A DNA stretch of 64,000 bases from Microcoleus sp. bin38.metabat.b11b12b14.051 (GTDB lineage: Bacteria; Cyanobacteriota; Cyanobacteriia; Cyanobacteriales; Microcoleaceae). The position numbers were made by a program, and so were the translations under genes. Each line of letters begins with the position of its first letter. Position 1 is the first letter of the stretch. Where the stretch lies: positions 248,001-312,000 of the forward strand of contig NZ_JAAFKD010000001.1 of assembly GCF_013299165.1 (NCBI RefSeq). The letters are read 5' to 3'. Under the pieces are notes generated by a model. The model was not told the origin of the DNA, did no database searches, and was given only the letters and a program-made list of their open reading frames with translations. Positions 35,520 to 44,661 of the stretch are shown piece after piece.

Positions 35520-37193
35520 ATGAGTCGGGGAGATGGAAGCAAGCTGAAACTAATGGTAGTCGATGACGAACCCGACAACTTGGATTTGCTGTACCGGACG
35601 TTTCGACGCGACTTTCAGGTTTACAAAGCAGATAGCGCCCTCAGCGCCCTGGAAGTTCTAGACGAACAGGGCGAGATGGCAGTAATTATATCTGACCAGC
35701 GGATGCCAGAAATGAATGGTACCGAGTTCTTGGGGAAAACAGTCGATCGCTTTCCTGATACGATTCGGATTCTGCTAACTGGATACACAGATGTTGAAGA
35801 TTTGGTTGAGGCAATCAATGCAGGTCAAGTTTTCAAGTACATCACCAAACCCTGGAATCCTGAAGAACTGAAATCCGTTATCAATCAAGCGTCCGAAACT
35901 TACAAATACTACAAGCAGCGCAGCGTTGCACTGCGCCTCGCTTTACGCAGGGAATCTCTGTTCAATGAGGTGATGGGCGTGATTCGCGGGTCGCTAGATT
36001 ACTCTAGTATGGTACAAACTATTGTTCAAACCGTAGGTCAAACTTTTGAGGCCGACTATTGTATGCTGCGGCCGGTAGAGGCCGATCGACTATTACCGAG
36101 TACCTTCCCCTACCAAGCTCAAGCCACGGAATCAAGCAGCTTTTCATTTGATGAAAATTTGCTGGTTCAAGCCGTAGCTAGCCGCCAAACTCAAGTCAAT
36201 GCCAACAGTGGGGGTGACGGTAACTCGGTTGAGATTGCTGTGCCCCTGACTTACCAGCAAGACTTGCTGGCGGTACTAGCCCTGTGTCAGATTGGCGGCA
36301 CTAACCCTTGGTCGGGAGAAGAGATAGAGTTAATAGAAAGTGTAGCGGCTCAAGCTGCTCTGGCACTGTCTCAAGCTAAGCTCTACCAGCGCACTCTAGA
36401 TTTAGCCAATCAGATGCAAAAAGAGTTGGATGTGGCCCGCCAAATCCAAACAAACTTGTTGCGCCAAAGTTGGCCGGATTTTGAAACTGTCAGGGTGCAA
36501 GCTTGCTGCTATCCGGCGCGGGAAGTTGGCGGTGACTTTTTTGAAGTCTACGTCCACTCTCAAGGGGATATTTGGATAGCGGTGGGTGATGTTTCCGGTA
36601 AGGGTGTTCCGGCTGCTCTATTTATGGCTAGCGCGATTTCGGTGATGCGGCGCGAACTTTCTCAAGAAATTTCTCCCGAGCCCGATCGAGTGATGCAGAA
36701 TATGAACAGCAGTATGGCTGACGACCTAATCAGCAACAACCATTTTATTACAATGGTTGTTGCTCGTTACACTCCGTCAACGGGACACATGGCTTTTGCT
36801 AATGCCGGTCACATTTATCCGATCGTGTGGTCTCACTCAGAGGTGAAAGCTCAAGCCGCTAGCGGTGCAACACCTGCTGAGCCAAATTTCCTCAAAGCTC
36901 GCGGCATTCCCTTGGGGATACTACCAGTCTGGAAAGGTAAAGCCGGTGCGATCGACTTAAAGTCAGGAGATGTATTTCTGCTGACAAGTGACGGGATTAC
37001 TGAAGCTAGCGTGACCACTGCGGGGGTATCCGGGGGCGAACCAACCCGTTCTATGCTACAACAAGAAGGGCTTTGGCAACTTTTGATTCAGGAGCCTGGT
37101 TCTTTCAACTTGGACAATTTGTTGGCTTACATCCGAGCTGACAATCCCATTCAGGAAGACGACCAGACCATACTCTCTCTGGAGGTTCTCTAA
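35520..37193 (+). CDS. Response regulator with GAF and PP2C phosphatase domains (RsbU-like)
   Basis: 557 aa. Receiver domain ~10-130 with phospho-acceptor in IISDQRMPEMNG and LLTGYTD/YITKPWN. A GAF-like region (~145-290). A SpoIIE/RsbU-type PP2C phosphatase (~320-557) with GGDFFEVYVHSQGDIWIAVGDVSGKGVPAALFMA and VFLLTSDGITEAS. Such proteins dephosphorylate an anti-sigma antagonist in partner-switching pathways when phosphorylated. The RsbW-like kinase gene that follows after 323 nt supports this. Confidence 0.9.
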   Translation: MSRGDGSKLKLMVVDDEPDNLDLLYRTFRRDFQVYKADSALSALEVLDEQGEMAVIISDQRMPEMNGTEFLGKTVDRFPDTIRILLTGYTDVEDLVEAINAGQVFKYITKPWNPEELKSVINQASETYKYYKQRSVALRLALRRESLFNEVMGVIRGSLDYSSMVQTIVQTVGQTFEADYCMLRPVEADRLLPSTFPYQAQATESSSFSFDENLLVQAVASRQTQVNANSGGDGNSVEIAVPLTYQQDLLAVLALCQIGGTNPWSGEEIELIESVAAQAALALSQAKLYQRTLDLANQMQKELDVARQIQTNLLRQSWPDFETVRVQACCYPAREVGGDFFEVYVHSQGDIWIAVGDVSGKGVPAALFMASAISVMRRELSQEISPEPDRVMQNMNSSMADDLISNNHFITMVVARYTPSTGHMAFANAGHIYPIVWSHSEVKAQAASGATPAEPNFLKARGIPLGILPVWKGKAGAIDLKSGDVFLLTSDGITEASVTTAGVSGGEPTRSMLQQEGLWQLLIQEPGSFNLDNLLAYIRADNPIQEDDQTILSLEVL

Positions 37194-37516
37194 ATCTGTC
37201 AGCCATCCCGACGAATAGTCGGGGCGGCGAGTATCAAAAACTCTAGCCGTGAGTTGACAGCCTACAAATTAACACAGAGAACGCGGGCGATCCCATAGCT
37301 GCAAGCTTCGCTAACGGCAAAAGTTACAGAACTAGCGCGTCAATGCCTAACTTTTAACTGATGCTTTGCGATCGAGGCTTTCAAAAAAGTGTATTGCGTC
37401 GATCGCCCGCTATTGAGTATCCTTCATGTAGCAACTATTAACGCCAAATTAATGGGGCGTGTTGTATTTCATCCCTGGTCAGAAGACACAGGTTTCCAAA
37501 CTTACAGGATTTTTTT
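37194..37516. other. Intergenic region between phosphatase and anti-sigma-like gene
   Basis: No supported gene. A short hairpin around CCCGACGAATAGTCGGGG (near 37208-37226) directly after the phosphatase stop could be a terminator or attenuator before the kinase gene. Confidence 0.4.
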
Positions 37517-37939
37517 ATGAATACTGAGCTTCATGTGCCAAGCGACTTGCGGTTTTTAACAATAGTTGAAAACTGGTTGCTTAGCAGTTTGGAAGTAGAG
37601 CTAGGAGAGCACGTCGATTGGCCGCGCCAGTCCAATCGTTTGCGCTTGGTGTTAGCAGAAGCCTATTCTAACGTGATCCGCCATGCTCACAAAGATCAAC
37701 CCAATTTGCCGGTGTTAATTCGCTTGAATTTGAAAAACCGGGATATTGGATTGGAAATTTGGGATTACGGTAAAGGTTACGAAATGGATACTTACAGTCC
37801 CCCGAGACCAGAAGCTAAACAGGAAAGCGGCTACGGCTGGCTGATTATGAGCCGGCTTATGGATCGGGTGGACTACACTTTGCAAATAGACGGTCGCAAC
37901 TGTCTCAAGTTGGAAGCAAGTTTGCCAGAAAAATCTTAA
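37517..37939 (+). CDS. RsbW-like anti-sigma factor / serine kinase
   Basis: 140 aa HATPase_c protein: N-box LRLVLAEAYSNVIRHAHK, G1-like IWDYGKGYE, and a G2-like ESGYGWLIMSRLMD. Such small kinases phosphorylate an anti-sigma antagonist or hold a sigma factor. The upstream RsbU-like phosphatase is its probable opponent. No anti-sigma antagonist (RsbV) or sigma gene is in the window. Confidence 0.85.
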   Translation: MNTELHVPSDLRFLTIVENWLLSSLEVELGEHVDWPRQSNRLRLVLAEAYSNVIRHAHKDQPNLPVLIRLNLKNRDIGLEIWDYGKGYEMDTYSPPRPEAKQESGYGWLIMSRLMDRVDYTLQIDGRNCLKLEASLPEKS

Positions 37940-38236
37940 TTAGCTGTTATTCGTTGGAAATGCACTTTTTGACTTTGGTGGCTGTCGCACGCTGCGGTGA
38001 CAGCCACTTTGTCATACCTTCTCGTCCCTCTCTCAGAGACTGCAAGGTTGTCCGGGTAGAGTCTAGGACGCAAAAATACCTCAAAACCCGGATTTGTCAA
38101 GACTTGGCGGCAGTTAACGGGAGATTTTGCTAAAAAACGCGGTTTTAGTATCAGTGGCGCAAAAGCGATCGGGATGACTTGAGCCATAACCTTCGATCGA
38201 TCGTATCGTGTCCGATCAACCAACCCCAATAACTAA

Positions 38237-38298
38237 GGTTCGTAGTGCGGACTTCAGTCCGCTCTCCGAAGAGCGGACTGAAGTCCGTACTACGAACC
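38237..38298. repeat. GGTTCGTAGTG-family palindrome
   Basis: A 62-nt near-perfect palindrome starts GGTTCGTAGTGCGGACTTCA and ends GTACTACGAACC, with a central GCTCTCCGAAGAGC. It lies between the convergent anti-sigma-like and CTDH genes. Confidence 0.85.
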
Positions 38299-38372
38299 CT
38301 TTTTGTTTGTTGTGGTAATTGACTGAAAATGATATCAGGCCCAAGTCTGCTATTTAAATATGAAAGCGCTTA

Positions 38373-38810
38373 TTAAACATCAAATTTCTTATGGGGGCGC
38401 AGATTTAGCAACTCTTGCGGGGAAGCTAACAGTTTAACTGTCACAGAAAGGATTTCTTGGTGATGGTTTAGTAAAAACACCCATCCGACATTAATCCCAA
38501 ATGCGGGAGTTTGCACCCGGCCGCTGACCTGAATTTCAACTGTGCCGTCTGCTAAAATTTTGCTGACACTTTGCTGCGGTTGGAGCTGCATTCCGCGCGC
38601 TTCTGTTTTTAAATATGTGGCGATCAGGCTTTTGCCGATAATTGGCTCTTCAAAAGGCGCGTGCAGAACGCCCTCATCAGCAAACAAATTAGCCGTCGCT
38701 TCAAAATCGCCCGCATTTAAAGTTTCAAAATATCGCAGTATCGCGGGCTTTGTCATGCCGGCAACGTTTATAGAGCGAGTAGTTAAAATAGGTCTAGTCG
38801 TTGCGGTCAT
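38373..38810 (-). CDS. Carotenoid-binding C-terminal domain homolog of OCP (CTDH)
   Basis: 145 aa NTF2-like protein homologous to the C-terminal domain of the orange carotenoid protein: ILRYFETLNAGDFEATANLFADEGVLHAPFEEPIIGK, GWVFLLN and VKLLASPQELL, keeping the Tyr and Trp that hold the carotenoid keto ring (RYFE and GWVF). CTDHs move carotenoid between membranes and helical carotenoid proteins and quench singlet oxygen. This one has no cysteine, so it cannot form the disulfide dimer reported for some CTDHs. The ocp gene is upstream on the same strand, but a terminator lies between. Confidence 0.88.
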   Translation of the reverse strand: MTATTRPILTTRSINVAGMTKPAILRYFETLNAGDFEATANLFADEGVLHAPFEEPIIGKSLIATYLKTEARGMQLQPQQSVSKILADGTVEIQVSGRVQTPAFGINVGWVFLLNHHQEILSVTVKLLASPQELLNLRPHKKFDV

Positions 38811-39088
38811 AAAAGAAGTGATTATAGAGGAATGAATATACTTTAATCATTCTATTAGTCCCAGCAAATCCCTCAAAAGATATAGCTAGGTTCCTAAAAA
38901 TATCCGAAAAAAAGCAGCAGCCTCTACGCCTGAGGAAGCTTTGCGGGCGATCGACCAAAATCAATACAACTTAAAAAAAATGCAGCATTATGGAAGCTCC
39001 AAACCTTTATGCAGTAAGTCATTCCCCATCCTTCAACCTGTCTGTCGTTAAAATCTTAAATCGAAAAATGAAAAAAGGGAAAATAGCC

Positions 39089-39120
39089 AAAACCCAGACA
39101 CCTGCTGGTATCTGGGTTTT
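39089..39120 (-). terminator. Terminator after ocp
   Basis: AAAACCCAGA (39089-39098) and TCTGGGTTTT (39111-39120) form a stem extended by CACC/GGTA around TGCT, ~38 nt past the ocp stop on the minus strand. TGGCTATTTT follows. It would separate ocp from the CTDH gene. Confidence 0.6.
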
Positions 39121-39157
39121 TACGCAAGTCTGTTTGACTGAAGCCAACCAGAATATT

Positions 39158-40120
39158 CTATTTACGCATCAAATTCATCAATTCCTTGGGAGAGGCCAAC
39201 AAGTCGATCGCCACAAAGAAAATTTGACCTTGAGGATCGAGCATAAACCGCCACGCGATGTTCATACCCACATTCGCGCCAAACCAAGGAGTTTCGACTT
39301 TACCCGTAACTTTCACTTGGCGGTAGCCATCTTCAGCCGGCTCGGATACACCTCGCTCGGGCATCATTTTCAGGCCGATGCACTCTTCTCGCATATAGTT
39401 GAGGATAGCTTCGCGACCAACGATCGGCTTTTGGAAAGGTGGTTGTAGGGCACCGTCTTCAGCAAATAAACCGACGGCTGGGGTGAAGTCGAAGGCGTTC
39501 ATGTTGTCGATATAGCTGAGCACTGTCTGCTCGCTGATACCCTCAATCTGGGTTTTTACCCGCTCAGCAGCAGCGGTGGGAGTGCTGCGAGGAGCAGAGC
39601 GCTTGCCGTATTCTTGGCTGAAATCGGGGTCGTAGCCCATGTGAACTACGGTGTTGCGGAGTACGGTAATTTGTTGACCCGGATCGAGTTTCTTGATGGT
39701 TTCAAGAACTTGGGTGGCTTCGGGAGACATTTGATAGCCAGCGGGGATGGGAGCGACAGCGCCCTGTTTCATCAATTGTCCCAACTCATACCAGAAACCG
39801 AGTTTGGTGTTGACGCGCAAGGAAGTGTAAATCCGGCCGATAGTGGTGTCGGCGTTGCTGGCTAGGTCAAACATGGTTTTGCTTTGAGCAGCCGGCGACA
39901 TTTGCTTGATTTCGCTCAGCACACCTTCGACAAGCGCCATGCTGGCTACTCCCGGAGCTGCTGCGGTGATGGAAATGCCCATTTCGGTGTAGGCATACCA
40001 CAGCAGTGCGAGTTGGTCTTCAACGCTGAGTTTGTAGAACGAGTCCGTGGTAGCCGGAACAGCGCTAGCAATCTCGGTGTTCGAGAAAATAGATTGAGCG
40101 GATTGAATACTAACTGCCAT
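39158..40120 (-). CDS. ocp: Orange carotenoid protein
   Basis: 320 aa: helical N-terminal carotenoid domain (~1-160) with W41, Y44, N104, W110 and Y111 conserved, a linker, and an NTF2-like C-terminal domain (ALQPPFQKPIVG, GMNIAWRFML, DLLASPKEL). OCP binds a keto-carotenoid, switches from orange to red in strong light and quenches phycobilisome excitation. Position 101 is Leu (Trp in the Synechocystis protein as I recall it) and the linker is a few residues longer. No frp gene is adjacent, so an OCP2/OCPX-type protein that recovers without FRP is possible. Confidence 0.95.
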   Translation of the reverse strand: MAVSIQSAQSIFSNTEIASAVPATTDSFYKLSVEDQLALLWYAYTEMGISITAAAPGVASMALVEGVLSEIKQMSPAAQSKTMFDLASNADTTIGRIYTSLRVNTKLGFWYELGQLMKQGAVAPIPAGYQMSPEATQVLETIKKLDPGQQITVLRNTVVHMGYDPDFSQEYGKRSAPRSTPTAAAERVKTQIEGISEQTVLSYIDNMNAFDFTPAVGLFAEDGALQPPFQKPIVGREAILNYMREECIGLKMMPERGVSEPAEDGYRQVKVTGKVETPWFGANVGMNIAWRFMLDPQGQIFFVAIDLLASPKELMNLMRK

Positions 40121-40314
40121 GTGTATACTTTTGGATTCGCTGTCGGTTTTAGTTGCCTACTTGAAAAAAGCGAATCGATTTCTCCCTTAATTACATCATG
40201 TAACGTTTTTGCCATTTTGTAGTTCAATTTTATAAATATAAAGGTTGTAAAAGTATTATCAATTTTGTCCTAAATCAAGGTAAATATTCATAGACTTATT
40301 GTACATTTTGTGAT

Positions 40315-41295
40315 ATGAACCCTAATTCAATGAAAATATCAATTAATAGCACTCAGGTGAAGCAAAAAGCCCTAGAGTTGGGATTTCACAAAGTCGGGAT
40401 CGCCTCAGCAGACGCGGATGTCGATCGAGAAAAACAAAGATTGCAGGCTTGGCTGGACAAGGGTTATCAGGCAGATATGGCATGGATGGCTAACCCGAAA
40501 CGGCTAGATATTCGATCGCTCGTGCCGGATGTGCAGTCAGTAATATGTTTAGCCATCAACTACTACACGCCTCACCAACGCCCCGAAAATCCCTCCGTTG
40601 AAGGGGGATATGCTAAAATCTCTCGCTACGGCTGGGGTCGGGATTATCACAGAATTCTGCACAAAAAATTGAAGCTGTTAGCAAATTGGGTGCGATCGCA
40701 CGGTGAAGGAATTGAAGCGCGGTATTATGCTGATACCGGGCCGATTCAGGATAAAATGTGGGCGCAGCGGGCGGGGATTGGCTGGATTGCCAAAAATGGT
40801 AATGTAATTTCGCGGGAATACGGCTCTTGGGTGTTTTTGGGCGAAATTTTGACTAATCTGGAGTTAGCGCCCGATGCTGCTCATACGCAACATTGCGGCA
40901 CTTGCACTCGCTGCATCGAGGCTTGTCCGACGGGGGCAATTACTGAGCCTTTTGTCGTGAATGCCGATCGGTGCATAGCTTATCATACGATCGAGAATCG
41001 AGCCGAAAAACTACCCGACGAAATTGCATCTAATTTACAAGGTTGGGTAGCAGGTTGCGACATTTGTCAAGATGTTTGTCCTTGGAATCAACGATTTGCC
41101 AAACCAACCGATGTTAAAGAATTTGAGCCTTATCCTGAAAACATAGCGCCGACACTTGCAGAATTAGCCGAAATTTCCGACGAAGAGTGGAACCGCCGAT
41201 TTACAGCTTCCGCGCTGCGACGAATTAAACCCGAAATGCTACGGCGGAATGCAAAAGCCAATCAAATTAATAGTCAGTTGACAGTTGACAGTTGA
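40315..41295 (+). CDS. queG: Epoxyqueuosine reductase QueG
   Basis: 326 aa with SRYGWGRDYHRILHKKL, RYYADTGPIQDK, GWIAKNGNVIS, then two 4Fe-4S motifs HCGTCTRCIEACPTG and CDICQDVCPWN. QueG is a cobalamin-dependent iron-sulfur enzyme that makes queuosine from epoxyqueuosine in tRNA. The last residues (SQLTVDS) come from the CAGTTGA heptamer array that runs across the stop codon, so the natural C-terminus may have been altered by repeat insertion. Confidence 0.95.
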   Translation: MNPNSMKISINSTQVKQKALELGFHKVGIASADADVDREKQRLQAWLDKGYQADMAWMANPKRLDIRSLVPDVQSVICLAINYYTPHQRPENPSVEGGYAKISRYGWGRDYHRILHKKLKLLANWVRSHGEGIEARYYADTGPIQDKMWAQRAGIGWIAKNGNVISREYGSWVFLGEILTNLELAPDAAHTQHCGTCTRCIEACPTGAITEPFVVNADRCIAYHTIENRAEKLPDEIASNLQGWVAGCDICQDVCPWNQRFAKPTDVKEFEPYPENIAPTLAELAEISDEEWNRRFTASALRRIKPEMLRRNAKANQINSQLTVDS

Positions 41296-41332
41296 CAGTT
41301 GACAGTTGACAGTTGACAGTTGACAGTTGACA
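41275..41332. repeat. Heptanucleotide array CAGTTGA overlapping the queG stop
   Basis: About eight copies of CAGTTGA start inside the last codons of queG. A second array, ATTAGTC x4, lies at about 41399-41430. Confidence 0.9.
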
Positions 41333-41461
41333 GCTTGCGCTGAGCGACTTGCCCCGAGCGAAGTCGAGGGGAGTCGAAGAGTTGTCAGTTGTCCGTTGTC
41401 ATTAGTCATTAGTCATTAGTCATTAGTCATGTCATGTCCCTTCAATTACCCGCAATCAAAA

Positions 41462-41521
41462 GGTTCGTAGTGAGGACTTTAGTCCGCATCGGTCTGAGGA
41501 CTAAAGTCCCCACTACAAACC
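41462..41521. repeat. GGTTCGTAGTG-family palindrome
   Basis: Starts GGTTCGTAGTGAGGACTTTA and ends CCCCACTACAAACC around GCATCGGTCTGAGG. Same family as 46806-47814. It lies upstream of the pentapeptide-repeat gene. Confidence 0.8.
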
Positions 41522-41602
41522 AATGTTATCATAGTAGTTATCAGAGGAAATGATCTCATTAGTTGTTACCGTATTTTTTGTTTCTTTCTTCTTCTAAAAT
41601 CG

Positions 41603-42730
41603 ATGTCAGCTAATGAACCTACAAAATACGATGCAGTTTTAGGTGGTAAAAATCCACCTCCAATTAATGCTGCTGTCTTGGGCGGCATAGCAGGAGTCAA
41701 GCAGCGCTTAGCCAGCCCGCTAGTTGAAGCAAGGCTAGCAGCACTTTCAGATGCCTTTAACTACGGAGAAGCAGGTTTAGAAGCAGCAATTACAGTTTTT
41801 GACGATGCTGACGAGCGGGTACGAGCTACGGCTGCTGCGATGTTTTGTCGGGAAGAACAAATCAGGTTGCTTGAAAAAGGTACAGCAATCTGGAATAAAT
41901 GGAGGGTACAAAATCTACTATTTTTGGGCGGTTTTGTAGACTTGAGTTGGGCTAATTTGAGCGGAGCTAATTTGAGCGGAGCTAACTTGAGGGAGTCAAA
42001 TTTAGCAGGAGCCAATTTTGGCAGCAGCAATTTGCAAACAGCCAAAATTTTTCAGAGTAACTTGGAATTAACTAATCTAAAAAATGCCAATTTGAGTGGA
42101 GCTAACCTGAGTCGCTCGAATCTCAGCGGGGCTGATTTGCAGGGAGCTAATCTCAGTCAAGCAAACTTGCGCTCAGTTAATTTGCGGGAAGCTAATTTAT
42201 GTCAAAGTATCCTGAAAAAAGCTAAACTCGGTGGGGCTGATTTGAGCGGCGCGGATTTGACTGGTGCTGACTTGAGCGGGGCTGATTTGACTGGTGCTGA
42301 GTTACGCGGAGCAAAGCTGACAAAAGTAAATCTGGGGGGGATTAAATTAATTCGATCCAATTTGAATAGCGGGAATTTTAAAGGCTTAGTTTTAGCAGGA
42401 GCTAATCTGCGCTGGAGTACATTCGCAGGTGCTTGTTTTGCGCTAGCTGATTTGCGCGGTGCTAATTTAGAAAAAGCAGATTTGACCAATGCTGATTTTT
42501 ATCAAGCCGATTTTACTGGAGCTAACCTGTGCGATGCAGATTTTAATAAAGCTACTTTGGCTGGTGCTAATCTGAGCGGTGCTGTTGTGAAAAGAGCAAG
42601 TTTCCTGAAAGCAAATCTCAGCGGTGCTAATTTCACAAATGCTAATCTGAGCGGTGCTATTTTGAAAAAAGCTAATATTGATGGGGCAAAATTTACTGAA
42701 GCTAATCTTTCGCGATGTGCTTGGACATGA
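41603..42730 (+). CDS. Pentapeptide-repeat protein
   Basis: 375 aa. Residues ~1-110 are helical ([58 protein letters not shown]), perhaps a HEAT-like helper. From ~112 on there are about 50 A(D/N)LSG-type pentapeptides that fold as a right-handed quadrilateral beta-helix. No signal peptide. Such proteins can be scaffolds or DNA mimics; the role here is unknown. A GAAGGAA heptamer array directly follows the stop. Confidence 0.88.
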   Translation: MSANEPTKYDAVLGGKNPPPINAAVLGGIAGVKQRLASPLVEARLAALSDAFNYGEAGLEAAITVFDDADERVRATAAAMFCREEQIRLLEKGTAIWNKWRVQNLLFLGGFVDLSWANLSGANLSGANLRESNLAGANFGSSNLQTAKIFQSNLELTNLKNANLSGANLSRSNLSGADLQGANLSQANLRSVNLREANLCQSILKKAKLGGADLSGADLTGADLSGADLTGAELRGAKLTKVNLGGIKLIRSNLNSGNFKGLVLAGANLRWSTFAGACFALADLRGANLEKADLTNADFYQADFTGANLCDADFNKATLAGANLSGAVVKRASFLKANLSGANFTNANLSGAILKKANIDGAKFTEANLSRCAWT

Positions 42731-42808
42731 AAAGAAGGAAGAAGGAAGAAGGAAGAAGGAAGAAGGAAGAAGGAAGAAGGAAGAAGGAAGAAGGAAGAAG
42801 GAAAAAAA
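42731..42808. repeat. Heptanucleotide array GAAGGAA
   Basis: About ten copies directly after the pentapeptide gene stop. The same heptamer occurs at about 46775-46805 and, as its complement, inside the SNF2 gene (50380-50437). Confidence 0.9.
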
Positions 42809-42904
42809 CATACACAGACAGCTTTGTAGTGAACCGTAGTTTACGTTAAATTAAGTGGATTTACTTGGTTATTTTTGTTGTGTTTCAAAAAATGTAGATT
42901 GAAT

Positions 42905-44071
42905 ATGGATAAACTGCAACGATGTTTTGTCTGCAAGAATAGTTTTAAAGAGTCGCATTCTTTTTATCGCGGTTTGTGTTGGGATTGTGGCGAAGTTAAT
43001 TATGTGAAACGCAACGAAACGGCTAATTTGCAGGGGCTGTTTGCTTTGGTGACGGGAGCGAGGGTAAAAATTGGGTATGCTGTAACTTTGAGGTTGCTGA
43101 GGGCTGGTGCTTCGGTAATTGTGACTACTCGTTTTGCTCGGGATGCTGCTAAAAGGTATGCTGGAGAATTGGATTTTGGCGATTGGGCCGATCGCCTGCA
43201 CGTTTATGAGTTAGATTTGCGATATATTGCCAAGGTTGAGCGCTTTGCAGAACACCTCACCTGTTGCTATCCCCGACTCGATATTATTGTCAACAACGCG
43301 GCTCAAACCGTTCGCCGCCCTCCAGCATTTTACCAGCACTTGAGGGATTTGGAAGCTCTGCCTTTCGAGGTTGTGCCTGCGGAAATTCAGCGGCTGGTAG
43401 GGCGATCGCACTTTTTGGATGTGGCTGGGGATGTGCTACAGTCGATCGCACCGGGAGATTCCGACAGTCAAACTCCCAGCACTTTAGCTGTCATCTCGGA
43501 CACAGAGAACTTGATATCAGAGGAAGATAACCCTACTTGGTTTCCGCTGGGGATGTACGATAGCGACGGACAGCAAATGGATTTGCGTCCTTTCAACAGT
43601 TGGCTGATGAAGGACGATGAGGTGAGCATTTTGGAGTTATTAGAAGTTCATATTATCAATGCGATCGCTCCTTTTGCAATCAACAGCAGGCTCAAACAGC
43701 TAATGAGTAAAATTCCTGAAAGCTGCAAGTATATTATTAATGTTTCCTCAAAAGAAGGGCTGTTTAACAGTGACAAATCTTGGCGTCACCCGCATACTAA
43801 CATGGCAAAAGCGTCGCTAAACATGATGACTCGCACCTGCGCTAAAGAGTACGCCAAACACAAAATCTTTATGAATGCAGTCGATCCGGGATGGGTAAGT
43901 TTTTTACACCCTCATCCTCAAGTTTTAACTATGCAAAAACGCGGCGTTCAACCTCCTTTTGATACGATAGATGCGGCAGCGCGGATTTGCGCTCCGATTT
44001 ATGCGGGAGTAAATGAGGGACGCTATGTTTATGGTAAGTTATTTAAAGATTATGCTGACTCGCCGTGGTGA
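42905..44071 (+). CDS. Short-chain dehydrogenase-like protein with N-terminal zinc ribbon
   Basis: About 388 aa from ATG 42905. The N-terminus has a CFVCKNSF ... GLCWDCGEVNY zinc-ribbon motif. The Rossmann fold follows with cofactor loop VTGARVKIGYAV, NNAAQT and Ser in INVSSKEG. The usual catalytic YxxxK reads TNMAK, so the Tyr is replaced by Thr; Lys remains. An insertion (~165-235) separates the NNA and Ser motifs. It is either a divergent enzyme or a binding protein. An in-frame start at 42875 is less likely. Confidence 0.75.
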   Translation: MDKLQRCFVCKNSFKESHSFYRGLCWDCGEVNYVKRNETANLQGLFALVTGARVKIGYAVTLRLLRAGASVIVTTRFARDAAKRYAGELDFGDWADRLHVYELDLRYIAKVERFAEHLTCCYPRLDIIVNNAAQTVRRPPAFYQHLRDLEALPFEVVPAEIQRLVGRSHFLDVAGDVLQSIAPGDSDSQTPSTLAVISDTENLISEEDNPTWFPLGMYDSDGQQMDLRPFNSWLMKDDEVSILELLEVHIINAIAPFAINSRLKQLMSKIPESCKYIINVSSKEGLFNSDKSWRHPHTNMAKASLNMMTRTCAKEYAKHKIFMNAVDPGWVSFLHPHPQVLTMQKRGVQPPFDTIDAAARICAPIYAGVNEGRYVYGKLFKDYADSPW

Positions 44072-44095
44072 TAAGTCGAAGGAAGAAGGAATATC

Positions 44096-44534
44096 TGTAG
44101 GGTGCGTCAGTTAGCATAAATTTGATAGACATGAGACATATATTGCTGACGCACCGTTTGTTTTTTCGCGGCCATACGTCATTTGTGAAGGTATTTGATA
44201 AGATTGCACAAATAATTAGTGATTTATCTGTAGGGTGCGTCAGTGAGACAAACTTTGATAGACATGAGCAATCTCAAAACTGACGCACCGGGAAAGAATT
44301 GTGCGTCAGTTTTGAGATTGCTCGTATGAAACAACAATTATCGCAACTGACGCACCCTACTTAACTGACGCACCGGGAAAGAATGGTGCGTCAGTTTTGA
44401 GATTGTTCGTATGAAACAACAATTATCGCAACTGACGCACCCTACTTAACTGACGCACCGGGAAAGAATGGTGCGTCAGTTTTGAGATTGTTCGTATGAA
44501 ACAACAATTATCACAACTGACGCACCCTACTTAA
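44096..44534. repeat. 85-bp tandem repeat cluster
   Basis: Three units of ~85 bp start at 44280, 44365 and 44450, each beginning CTGACGCACCGGGAAAGAAT and ending ..ACTGACGCACCCTACTTAA. Inverted partial copies (TAGGGTGCGTCAGT) start at 44099 and 44231. The units are near-identical and have no variable spacers, so this is not a CRISPR. No gene is present. Confidence 0.85.
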
Positions 44535-44587
44535 CTAATTATTCGCTGCCTTCAAAGAAGTTCCAGTAAATAATATATAATCGAACT

Positions 44588-44661
44588 GGCAGTGTAGTTC
44601 AGTGGTAGAACATCGCCTCTACAGGGCGAGGACAACCGTTTGATTCGGTTCGCTGCCACCA
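44588..44661 (+). tRNA. tRNA-like gene, Gly-type body with anticodon position UAC
   Basis: A full cloverleaf can be drawn: acceptor GGCAGTG/CGCTGCC, D arm GTTC..GAAC, anticodon stem TCGCC/GGCGA with loop TCTACAG, T stem AACCG/CGGTT, encoded CCA. The body looks like tRNA-Gly (GTAGTTCAGTGGTAGAACATCGCC). However, base 33 is C instead of U, the T loop is TTTGATT, and the anticodon place reads UAC. It may be a degenerate or unusual array-type tRNA. Confidence 0.55.

Noticed and set aside
44280..44534. CRISPR array or phage attachment repeats
   Set aside because: The full 85-bp units are nearly identical, including the part that would be spacer. No integrase is seen.
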